Assembly: GCA_003635185.1 (NCBI GenBank)
Contig: PYJA01000112.1
Location: forward strand, 1-32,260
Length of the DNA: 32,260 bases
Direction of reading: 5' to 3'
Origin: Candidatus Poribacteria bacterium
GTDB taxonomy: Bacteria > Poribacteria > WGA-4E > WGA-3G
A model generated the notes under the pieces. The model did not search any database and was not told the origin of the DNA. It worked only from the letters and a program-made list of their open reading frames with translations. Each line of letters opens with the position of its first letter. The first letter of the stretch is position 1. Of the stretch, positions 23,726-30,391 are shown piece after piece. A program made the position numbers and the translations under genes.

Positions 23726-23945
23726 TAATCGGGATTACAAAAAAAATATACAAGAAATCGGGGTTATACTATTTCTATCAATTTTTGTCCATTAGCGATT
23801 GTTTGAAATGAAGCGGAATGTAGCACAAACTGGAAAGTTTATGGGACAAAAAAGAGACATTATATATCAGAAATGGTATTATAAACCCCTCCTACAAAGA
23901 AATATACAAGAAATCGGGATTACAAATCCCTCCTACAGAAAAAAT
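23726..23945. repeat. Cluster of GTAGGAGGG-type palindromes, one interrupted by the MITE
   Basis: The region between phyH and the radical SAM gene contains ATCGGGATTACAAA with AATATACAAGAAATCGGGG (23730-23763), the MITE, then AAACCCCTCCTAC (about 23883-23895) and a full copy ATCGGGATTACAAATCCC followed by TCCTAC (23913-23936). The spacer AATATACAAGAA occurs twice, so the units are tandem. No gene is present. Confidence 0.7.
23767..23878. mobile_element. 112-bp MITE, family 2, copy 2
   Basis: Ends TACTATTTCT and AGAAATGGTA are flanked by TTA on both sides (23764-23766 and 23879-23881). The element matches copy 1 at 12418-12529 in length and most of its sequence. Removing it restores GGGGTTATAAACCCC followed by TCCTAC, so it inserted into a palindromic repeat. 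Confidence 0.82.
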
Positions 23946-23953
23946 ATAAAATC

Positions 23954-25258
23954 CTATCGCCGCGGTCGAAAAGAAGGGATGCCTGTTTTATCAAACCGTT
24001 TTTTGACCGCTTTCATAAGTTCTGGCGTTATTTCACGATAACCGTGTTCACGAGCATATTTTTCAACGCTTTTGATAACCATGCCGCGCGCAAATGAGGG
24101 GACACGTTTCAATCTTTTTTCCGCCGCCTCATTCCATTTTAAATCGTAATCGGGTTCAGTTGCAAAGGCAGTCCGTTTTTCAAGTTGAACGGGTTGTTGT
24201 GCTTGCTGCCCCGGTTGATATTCACAAGATTCATCTGCTGCGAGATAGTTTCCTGTCGTGGCATAAGCGCGCGCTCTACATCCGCCGCACACCTCTCTGA
24301 ATTCGCATGCGCCACACTTGCCTTGTAGCATATCCCGATTTCGCAAGTCATGAAAAGTTTCCGATTCATTCCACAGTTTGACAAAACTCTCCTCTTTGAG
24401 GTTGCCAACGCTCACAGGTAGATATGGACACGGTGTCAGTTCCCCTTCCGGACTGATACGACAATAATAGATGCCGCAAGGGCACGTGCCACTCGGATAG
24501 CCTTGCAAGAAGGCTGAATCGGACTGTTGTTCGTAGATAACACGTTTGTAGTGCGGCGCGCATTTCGCTGCGATGAGCATTTTCCCGCTATACTCTGCCT
24601 GCAATTGAAACATTGTCTCAAGCATCTTCTCATATTGTGCAGGTGTGATGTCCATTACCGTCTTACCCCTACCTGTCCGCACGAGAAAATAGAGGTTTAG
24701 CACCTTCGCACCTAACTGATAGGCATATTCAACAATCTCAGGGATTTCATCGTAATTCCACTGCGTCACAGAGGTTTGGACGAGGAAATCAAGTTGTGCG
24801 CGCTTGAGTGCTTCAACGCCGTTCATAGTTGCTTTCCACGCGCCCTCCATGCCACGAAATTTGTCGTGATTTGATGGTTGGATAGAATCAAGACTGATGC
24901 CCGCGCCAGTAACGCCGTGCTGTTGCATCTTTTCAACGACTTCATTGTTCAGTAGGACACCGTTTGTTCCCATCACAACAAGAAAACCGGTATCTGAAGC
25001 GTATTTTGAAATCTCCAGAATATCGGGACGTAACAACGGTTCGCCACCCGTAAGTATCAGCAGAATATGCGGATTGATTTCGGCTATTTCATCGATGACA
25101 CGGAAACACTCAGATTGTGTCAACTCTGTATCTCTATGATACCCTTGCGGGAATTCGTCTGTGTCAACAAACCCTGCGGGAAGATAGCAGTGTGTACATT
25201 TCAGATTGCATAATCTGGTGATATTCCATGAGACTGCCTGAACTTTTGTGTTTTGCAT
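23954..25258 (-). CDS. Radical SAM-SPASM protein (NirJ/AhbD-like) with C-terminal PCP_red domain
   Basis: The 434-residue enzyme binds a radical SAM [4Fe-4S] cluster through Cys17, 21 and 24 (CNLKCTHCYLPAG), with SAM-contact LTGGEPLLRPDI. A SPASM region binds further clusters: CPCGIYYCRISPEGELTPCPY, then CGACEFREVCGGCRARAY and a final Cys. FLVRTGRGK and the SPASM pattern resemble the NirJ/AhbD group, which modify side chains of haem precursors. Residues about 375-423 (WNEAAEKRLKRVPSFARGMV, then YAREHGYREITPELM) are a PCP_red domain, also from tetrapyrrole enzymology. This supports a tetrapyrrole-type substrate, but a peptide substrate is not excluded. No strong ribosome binding site is visible. 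Confidence 0.85.
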   Translation of the reverse strand: MQNTKVQAVSWNITRLCNLKCTHCYLPAGFVDTDEFPQGYHRDTELTQSECFRVIDEIAEINPHILLILTGGEPLLRPDILEISKYASDTGFLVVMGTNGVLLNNEVVEKMQQHGVTGAGISLDSIQPSNHDKFRGMEGAWKATMNGVEALKRAQLDFLVQTSVTQWNYDEIPEIVEYAYQLGAKVLNLYFLVRTGRGKTVMDITPAQYEKMLETMFQLQAEYSGKMLIAAKCAPHYKRVIYEQQSDSAFLQGYPSGTCPCGIYYCRISPEGELTPCPYLPVSVGNLKEESFVKLWNESETFHDLRNRDMLQGKCGACEFREVCGGCRARAYATTGNYLAADESCEYQPGQQAQQPVQLEKRTAFATEPDYDLKWNEAAEKRLKRVPSFARGMVIKSVEKYAREHGYREITPELMKAVKKRFDKTGIPSFRPRR

Positions 25259-25288
25259 TTTAGTGAATCCGTTATATTTTTCTCTGCG

Positions 25289-25313
25289 GTAGGTGCGGTT
25301 TCCTAACCGAACC
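25289..25313. repeat. Palindromic repeat, inverted orientation
   Basis: GTAGGTGCGGTTTCCTAACC then GAACC is the reverse-complement orientation of the GGTTAGGAAACC family, followed 17 bases on by another copy. One arm carries a mismatch. Confidence 0.7.
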
Positions 25314-25330
25314 TAATGGTCTGGGCAAAT

Positions 25331-25355
25331 GGTGCGGTTTCCAACCGCACCTACC
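25331..25355. repeat. Palindromic repeat, inverted orientation
   Basis: GGTGCGGTTTCCAACCGCACC then TACC, with a shortened loop compared with the copy at 25289. The pair lies between the radical SAM gene and the membrane protein gene. Confidence 0.7.
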
Positions 25356-25368
25356 AGGGGCGCATATT

Positions 25369-25845
25369 TTAATTTCTCAATAGCAATGCAAGCGCGAAAA
25401 CAATTAATCCTGAAAAAAGCGTTAAATGCCCAAAAACATTGATGTGACGGGGAACGATAACTTTGCTTTCTGGTTGTGCAGCCTCAAGGTGCCGCCGATA
25501 GAATGAACTGTATAGCCCCCAAAAGAGTGCCATCAATCCGAATGCTGCTAACTTTGCAGCAGAATATATCATATATTCTGCACTTAGTTTCATGTCACTA
25601 TTCCATGCCACAATAAAAATTACAATTCCACCTGTCAATAAAAGCATATTAATCATCAATCGGACCCAGTGGCGAAAGCGATTGTGAATTTCTAATAGGT
25701 CTTGTGCTGGTAAGTTTTGCCGAACTATCGGCATTGCAATCAAGGTTGAAAAAACGACACCTCCGAACCAGACTATTGCTGCAATGAGATGAAGATACCG
25801 GATGAGAAGTTCTACAAACGTCCGCATTGTTTTTTTACACTGCAT
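25369..25845 (-). CDS. Four-helix membrane protein (CopD/HemJ-like)
   Basis: The 158-residue protein has four membrane helices: LIRYLHLIAAIVWFGGVVF, MINMLLLTGGIVIFIVAW, YSAAKLAAFGLMALFWGLY and HLTLFSGLIVFALALLL. The first has the LH-x6-W-x-GG pattern seen in CopD (copper transport) and HemJ (protoporphyrinogen oxidase) families; further His residues lie at helix ends (EIHNRFRHW, RHINVFGH). Haem or metal binding within the membrane is plausible. Start is ambiguous between 25845 and the ATG at 25827 (MRTFVELL). It lies downstream of the nucleotidyltransferase and before the radical SAM gene. The exact family cannot be settled by eye. Confidence 0.7.
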   Translation of the reverse strand: MQCKKTMRTFVELLIRYLHLIAAIVWFGGVVFSTLIAMPIVRQNLPAQDLLEIHNRFRHWVRLMINMLLLTGGIVIFIVAWNSDMKLSAEYMIYSAAKLAAFGLMALFWGLYSSFYRRHLEAAQPESKVIVPRHINVFGHLTLFSGLIVFALALLLRN

Positions 25846-25868
25846 TTGCCTTACGATTAGGTATGGAA

Positions 25869-26183
25869 TTATACATTCTCAGATTTCTCATAAAAGATCG
25901 CTCCAACTCGCTCAATTTGTGCAACCATATCTGGATTGTTTATTTTATTGAAAACAGATAGGTCAATCGTATAGGGTAAAAGCAGATCATCAAGATCAAA
26001 GTCAATTTTAGTGAGCACGCTGTGTGTTAATCCCTCACCACAGAGCGTCAGGTCAATGTCGGATCCGTTTCGGTAGTTACCTGTAGCACGCGAACCGTAC
26101 AGAATCGCCTTTTCAACTTGTGGATACTGCTTGAAAACGCTATGTATTTTTTGAATAGTCTTGTCTGATAAGTCGTATTTCAT
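25869..26183 (-). CDS. Minimal nucleotidyltransferase (MntA-like)
   Basis: This 104-residue protein of the polymerase-beta fold carries AILYGSRATGNYRNGSDIDLTL, giving the GS motif and the two metal-binding Asp residues (SDIDL), and a third acidic site in YTIDLSVF. It lacks a fused HEPN domain, unlike the gene at 2276. Such proteins usually have a HEPN or HI0074-type partner. Upstream, a frame ending HALSPLFETLLAKIEQLKQE stops at the TGA that overlaps this ATG, and may be the remnant of such a partner. As it stands it is an orphan. Confidence 0.85.
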   Translation of the reverse strand: MKYDLSDKTIQKIHSVFKQYPQVEKAILYGSRATGNYRNGSDIDLTLCGEGLTHSVLTKIDFDLDDLLLPYTIDLSVFNKINNPDMVAQIERVGAIFYEKSENV

Positions 26184-26254
26184 GGTGACTCTTCCTGTTT
26201 TAGTTGTTCTATTTTTGCCAACAATGTCTCAAATAGGGGACTAAGAGCGTGCTT
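26180..26254 (-). pseudogene. Possible 3' remnant of a HI0074-type NTase partner gene
   Basis: The last 24 codons of a frame reading KHALSPLFETLLAKIEQLKQ end in TGA that overlaps the nucleotidyltransferase ATG (ATGA), as in intact two-gene NTase pairs. The helix is of the kind found at the C-terminus of NTase substrate-binding proteins. Upstream the frame enters the repetitive 3' end of the Uma2 gene in another frame, so any 5' part has been lost or replaced. This is weak evidence. Confidence 0.28.
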
Positions 26255-27044
26255 GTAAGCGTGCAAGTTGTTCTCGGAGTTGTGCGACTTCCGCCTCAGC
26301 AGTGTCCGCCCGAGTGGCTTCCTGTTCTGCGCGTGTGGCTTCCTGTTCTGCGCGTGCTTCAGCGGTGTTCGCACGTGTAGTTTCCTTCTGTCGTGCGTTT
26401 GCCTCTTGTTCTGCGCGTGCTTCAGCGGTGTCTGCACGTATCGCCTCAGCTTCCGCGCGTGTTTGCACCCAGGTACCTGTAACCGGATCAAAAACAGCTA
26501 TTTCCCCATCTCGTATGCGGAAATCTAAACCCAAAGACGATGAACGGATAGCACCATTCTCATCCGGTAGAATAGGAACATAGTTGCCATCAACCAACTC
26601 AAAACCTATTAGTTGTGATGGTAAATACAGACCCTCCGCATCATACAAGAAATAGTCATGGACCTCAAGTGATGCGTAGATGTCCATTTTTTTAGTTAAG
26701 TCATCGTGGTATGTGTTTTTGCTGCTGAACTCCATGACGAACTCTGGCACTTTCCCCTCTTCCCAGACCAAGTAGGTTCTGCGTTTTTTCATGCCTATCC
26801 CAAAAGAGACAAGCACATCCGGAGCTATAGATTTTCTGGGGTCACCTTGCACGTAATACATCAATATATCACCAGAAATATAGACTGTTGGATCTTGGGA
26901 GAAGTGCGCCTCAAGTGTGCTTAATGTTCTAAACAACTGATGCCTGTGTAGGTCGCTTGCTGCCATCGGTTCACCATCCTCTTCAGGATAAAGTGCATCT
27001 GTGGGGACATAAGAGAGTTTTTCCTTCTCTGTTTTGGTTGCCAT
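26241..27044 (-). CDS. Uma2-family protein with repetitive coiled-coil tail
   Basis: The 267-residue protein has a Uma2 core (about 20-185): GDILMYYVQGD, SIAPDVLVSFGIG (core Asp), VPEFVMEFSSKNTY (core Glu), and DYFLYDAEGLYLPSQLIGF. Residues about 195-267 are a low-complexity charged coiled coil built from TAEARAEQEA, TRADTAEA and related units, ending AQLREQLARLQARS. The DNA of the tail is internally repeated, as seen in many Uma2 genes. AGGAG lies 7 bases before the ATG. It differs clearly from the tandem copies at 21035 and 21770. Function of the family is unsettled. Confidence 0.87.
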   Translation of the reverse strand: MATKTEKEKLSYVPTDALYPEEDGEPMAASDLHRHQLFRTLSTLEAHFSQDPTVYISGDILMYYVQGDPRKSIAPDVLVSFGIGMKKRRTYLVWEEGKVPEFVMEFSSKNTYHDDLTKKMDIYASLEVHDYFLYDAEGLYLPSQLIGFELVDGNYVPILPDENGAIRSSSLGLDFRIRDGEIAVFDPVTGTWVQTRAEAEAIRADTAEARAEQEANARQKETTRANTAEARAEQEATRAEQEATRADTAEAEVAQLREQLARLQARS

Positions 27045-27157
27045 AATGTTGCTCCTATAACATAAGATGTGTGTAGCCAGCGATTAAGACTATGACTTTT
27101 GCCAATATTGTGCATTAATTATAACCGAAAACCGAGAGGGTATCAAGCATTTTAGGA

Positions 27158-27682
27158 TTAGAACTGCGCAGGGAAGTTTCCGCGTGCGGCATCCATCACT
27201 TCACCAGTAATTTCGGTATGTCCGTTTTCTTTGGCAAAACTTTCGATGCCCATCTTTGCCATCGGACGAACAAAACTTGGGATACGTTCTAAACGTTCCA
27301 ATGCTTCAGGTGTCCACGTTGGACCTTCAGGTTCAGATTCTGGTTTTTCCTCAAAAGCGTCCGAAATGACAGTGGTAAAGGGACATTTACCGCCTTCTGC
27401 AGTTTCCTCAGAACCTATTTCTGACACTGTGTTTGGCATTGAATCCTGCTTTGCAGTCTCTAATTGTGAACGTACCATTTGCATCGGTTGTGCTGCTTCG
27501 CCGCTACCACCGAGTTTTAGGTCCAAGGATTTTAACATCTGGGTTTCCCACGGATTGAGGAACATGGCAATCTCTGTAAAACAGTCGGGACATTCAAAAA
27601 CAGCGGTGACGGAACCCTGTTCAGGACGGGTTACGTCTTTAAATTTCATTGCTGTGTCGCAGTCTATACATAAGAATTTCAT
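27158..27682 (-). CDS. Zinc-ribbon protein with C-terminal PCP_red domain
   Basis: The 174-residue protein begins with two CxxC pairs (CIDC at 5-8, CPDC at 31-34), a zinc-ribbon or rubredoxin-like knuckle, then an acidic linker with another Cys (KCPFTT), and residues 123-170 form the clearest PCP_red domain in the window: WTPEALERLERIPSFVRPMA then FAKENGHTEITGEVMDAA. GGAGA lies 9 bases before the ATG. The Mrp-type ATPase ends 52 bases upstream on the same strand, so the two are probably co-transcribed. A metal- or cluster-binding accessory role is plausible; no enzyme motif is visible. Confidence 0.75.
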   Translation of the reverse strand: MKFLCIDCDTAMKFKDVTRPEQGSVTAVFECPDCFTEIAMFLNPWETQMLKSLDLKLGGSGEAAQPMQMVRSQLETAKQDSMPNTVSEIGSEETAEGGKCPFTTVISDAFEEKPESEPEGPTWTPEALERLERIPSFVRPMAKMGIESFAKENGHTEITGEVMDAARGNFPAQF

Positions 27683-27734
27683 CGTTTTGTCTCCATATTT
27701 TAGCGTAAGGGAAGAGGGATAAGCGCAGCTAATT

Positions 27735-28616
27735 TCATGCCTTAAAGAAATCTTGAATCTTTTGTGCTATCTCTATAATTGCTGCGCTTGCAAGGGACTC
27801 TGGGTATTCATAGATATAAGGCGTGCCGTTGTCGTTACAATGTGATAGTTTTGGATCGAAAGGGATTTTACCAAGCGTAGTTAACTGAAACGTGTTATCA
27901 GGTGTGTCTTCAGCAGAAAAGAGGGGTTCGTGTTCACCGCAGTGTTTACACACATAGAATGCCATATTTTCTACAACACCGATAATCGGCACCTTGAAAA
28001 TATCTCTTGCCATTGTGATAGATTTTTTGACAATCAGGTGTGAAACTTCGGAAGGGATTGTTACAACGATCACGCCACCGAGATTTGGGATAAGTTCAGC
28101 TACGTTCGGTAGGCGGTCAGAACCTGGGGGCAGATCGAGCAAAAGATAATCCAACTCGCCCCATTCGGTATCACCGATGAACTCCCGCAGTGCGCCGACT
28201 TCCATGGTGGAACGCCATGTGAAAGCATCCTTTTGTGTGTGTGCACTCCACAGCACCGGTGCATCATCTTCAGACAGCAGCAAATCCATTGAGATGATCT
28301 TCGTGCCAAGGGAACTGATGGCGGGTTTGACACCTGCGGAGGTATATTCAAGCGTTGCGTTGCGGACCCCCATCATTTTGGCAATCGTTGGGCCGTTGAT
28401 GTCGGCATCAACGATACCGACAGCATAACCCGCCAGTGTCAGTGCGGTAGCGAGGTTGGCAGTAACAGCACTTTTGCCGACACCACCTTTCCCACTCATT
28501 ATAGCGACTGTTCGTTTTATCAAGGCGAGACGTTTGGTGAGGCGGTTTGCTTGCGCTGTTACTTGCCCAATAATGTTGGAACCGGCATCATCCGGAAGTT
28601 CCTTGTAACTTTTCAC
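27735..28616 (-). CDS. Mrp/ApbC/NBP35-family Fe-S carrier ATPase
   Basis: This 293-residue P-loop ATPase of the MinD/Mrp class has a deviant Walker A SGKGGVGKSA (41-50) with the family's signature Lys, DADINGPTIAKMMG, LDYLLLDLPPGSDR, and the CxxC pair in FYVCKHCGEH that binds a bridging [4Fe-4S] cluster between two subunits. Members deliver Fe-S clusters to target proteins. The N-terminal MIP18-like domain of many bacterial Mrp proteins is absent. The start is GTG at 28616 with no clear binding site; it follows the propeller gene by 9 bases, so it may be translated by re-initiation. Likely clients nearby are the cluster-binding radical SAM protein and the Cys-rich PCP_red protein. Confidence 0.9.
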   Translation of the reverse strand: MKSYKELPDDAGSNIIGQVTAQANRLTKRLALIKRTVAIMSGKGGVGKSAVTANLATALTLAGYAVGIVDADINGPTIAKMMGVRNATLEYTSAGVKPAISSLGTKIISMDLLLSEDDAPVLWSAHTQKDAFTWRSTMEVGALREFIGDTEWGELDYLLLDLPPGSDRLPNVAELIPNLGGVIVVTIPSEVSHLIVKKSITMARDIFKVPIIGVVENMAFYVCKHCGEHEPLFSAEDTPDNTFQLTTLGKIPFDPKLSHCNDNGTPYIYEYPESLASAAIIEIAQKIQDFFKA

Positions 28617-28625
28617 TTTTGACTT

Positions 28626-29945
28626 TTACTGGCCGATGGCATATAAGGCATCGTAGCTGCGGAGATAAAGCGTGCCATCTACAATTACCGGCGATGCAGC
28701 AACGGCTTCGTTAATTGAATTGGTTGCAACGATTTCAAATTCGCGTCCTGCCTTAACAACACTGACGACACCATCCCGCGCCGTTAGATAGATATAGCCG
28801 TTAGCATAGATAGGCGAGGAGCGGTGGCGGTGACGATGCGTTCGTTGCCGATAAAGCTGCTCTCCTGTTTCGGCATCCAAGCAGATTAGGTCGCCATTTT
28901 CCCTACACAGATAGACTAAACCATCATGAATAAGCGGAGATGGCACGTCTGGTGTGCCTCGTTGGAGTTTCCAGATTTGCCATTTAGTTTCCGTAATATC
29001 GCCTGTTCCTGACGGGGCTAAACCTAAAACGGGTCCGTTTTTGGCTGAAGGAACGACAATGAGTCCTTCTGTTGCTACAGGAGAAGCAACGAGTCGGAAC
29101 GAAGGGTTATACCTTTCTCGAGAATTCAAACCGCCACATCGCCAAATTTCGCTGCCATCTTCAAGGTTGTGTGCAGTAACATAATCTGCGCCATGCACAA
29201 CAAGGAATTCACGTTCCGCATCACGATAAAGAATAGGAGAGGTATAGGCGTGTTCACATTCTCTTGTCGCATCACTTTTGCGGTCATGCTTCCAAATTTC
29301 TTCGCCTGTCATTTTATCAAGTGCCAGGACTAACCATGCATTGCTATGAATGAGTTGAAGGTATAATTTGTCTTTGTCCAGCAGCGGTGTCATTGACATC
29401 AGAAAGCCGAGTCTGAACTTACCGTAACGTTCCTCTAAATTTGTTTGCCAGATAGGATTTCCTTCAAAATCGTAACAAGCGAGATCACCCGTTCCGAGAA
29501 ACGCCCAAATATGTTCACCATCAGTTGTTGGTGAGGGCGCAGCATAGTTTACTTCATCACCACGGGAGGTACGGTTGCCTTGTGCTAAAGTACGTTTCCA
29601 TAGTTCTTCACCTTCGGTACTGACACACATCAGAACAAGTTCGCTTCCGTCAGCGGATGTTAGAAAAATCTTATCTCCCCAGACAACGGGTGTGGCAGCT
29701 GCTTCGCCGGGCAGTGGTAAACGCCATCGGACATTCTCAGTCTGGCTCCACTGGATAGGCACATCCGTTTCATCGCTTATGCCGCCGTTGTTTGGTCCCC
29801 GCCATTGGGACCAATTTTTAGGAATTGCCTCTGTAACCTCGACATCCGTATCGGGTGTTTTTTGTGCACAACTACTTATACAAAAAATAAGTGTAACTAC
29901 GCTTAAAATGACGGTTGCACCGTTTGTAAAAACTTTTTTCTTCAT
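28626..29945 (-). CDS. PQQ-type beta-propeller lipoprotein
   Basis: The mature protein is a PQQ-like (BamB-type) beta-propeller. A signal peptide MKKKVFTNGATVILSVVTLI ends at the lipobox ISSC, so it should be lipid-anchored. Blades include WSQWRGPNNGG, TPVVWGDKIFLTSADG, LVLALDKMTGEEIWKHD, GLVYLCRENGDLICLDAETG and DGTLYLRSYDALYAIG. Start is the ATG at 29945, with GGAGG 6 bases upstream; the adjacent ATG at 29948 is too close. BamB-like proteins scaffold envelope complexes; in the Planctomycetes-Poribacteria group such propellers are abundant and uncharacterised. It sits between the Calx-beta-like gene (14-base gap) and the Mrp ATPase (9-base gap). Confidence 0.88.
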   Translation of the reverse strand: MKKKVFTNGATVILSVVTLIFCISSCAQKTPDTDVEVTEAIPKNWSQWRGPNNGGISDETDVPIQWSQTENVRWRLPLPGEAAATPVVWGDKIFLTSADGSELVLMCVSTEGEELWKRTLAQGNRTSRGDEVNYAAPSPTTDGEHIWAFLGTGDLACYDFEGNPIWQTNLEERYGKFRLGFLMSMTPLLDKDKLYLQLIHSNAWLVLALDKMTGEEIWKHDRKSDATRECEHAYTSPILYRDAEREFLVVHGADYVTAHNLEDGSEIWRCGGLNSRERYNPSFRLVASPVATEGLIVVPSAKNGPVLGLAPSGTGDITETKWQIWKLQRGTPDVPSPLIHDGLVYLCRENGDLICLDAETGEQLYRQRTHRHRHRSSPIYANGYIYLTARDGVVSVVKAGREFEIVATNSINEAVAASPVIVDGTLYLRSYDALYAIGQ

Positions 29946-29959
29946 CATTTGCCTCCGTT

Positions 29960-30388
29960 TCAATGATTTTCGTCTGTCCATAAACCTCGATCTGGACCGT
30001 TCCATTGGTAAGGTACAATTTTTGATAAATTTCCCACACTGTATTCGGGGAACTTATACTCTGCTTCTATAATATAACCTTCATTTGTGAAGATAGGGAA
30101 TTCAAGTTTGGTGAGGGAGTCAACAGGTTCAATTTCCAGCCATACGTCAAGATCACCGATCACTGTTTTATAAAAGAAGTCCGCAGAATGACTTTCATGT
30201 TTTAGAATCATGATAACACCGGTTTGTCTGATATTTCCGTTAGATGAACACACTTTCAAGGCTATGACAAGGTCCTCTGATGGTGACGGATCTGATTTTA
30301 ACTTAAACCACAAGCCTTGGGTTGATCCCTCCGCTACACCTTCATTTGGACCAAGGATTTGGAAAGTAATTGTCGGAATTTCTGCCAT
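29960..30388 (-). CDS. Small Calx-beta-like protein of unknown function
   Basis: This 142-residue soluble protein is probably all beta. ITFQILGPNEGVAEGSTQGL then WFKLKSDPSPSEDLVIALKV follows the pattern of a Calx-beta repeat (an EG turn, a strand, SPSEDL, a strand), but the match is by eye. The second half has FEYSV-type strands and ends in WNGPDRGLWTDENH. No signal peptide is visible. The start ATG lies 3 bases after the stop of the upstream gene, and the CGGAG site overlaps that stop. It is the second of a four-gene run ending in the Mrp ATPase. Confidence 0.6.
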   Translation of the reverse strand: MAEIPTITFQILGPNEGVAEGSTQGLWFKLKSDPSPSEDLVIALKVCSSNGNIRQTGVIMILKHESHSADFFYKTVIGDLDVWLEIEPVDSLTKLEFPIFTNEGYIIEAEYKFPEYSVGNLSKIVPYQWNGPDRGLWTDENH

Positions 30389-30391
30389 AAT

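Noticed and set aside
23726..23945. CRISPR array
   Set aside because: The repeats are few, palindromic and unevenly spaced, and there are no cas genes.
22556..25258. Genes for chlorophyll synthesis or photosynthesis
   Set aside because: Only the small C-terminal domain of ChlB is present; no nitrogenase-like ChlN/ChlB core, ChlL or other pigment gene is visible.
26180..26491. A His/Arg-rich 103-residue protein
   Set aside because: It is the repetitive Uma2 tail read in another frame; only the last 24 codons outside the Uma2 gene deserve notice.
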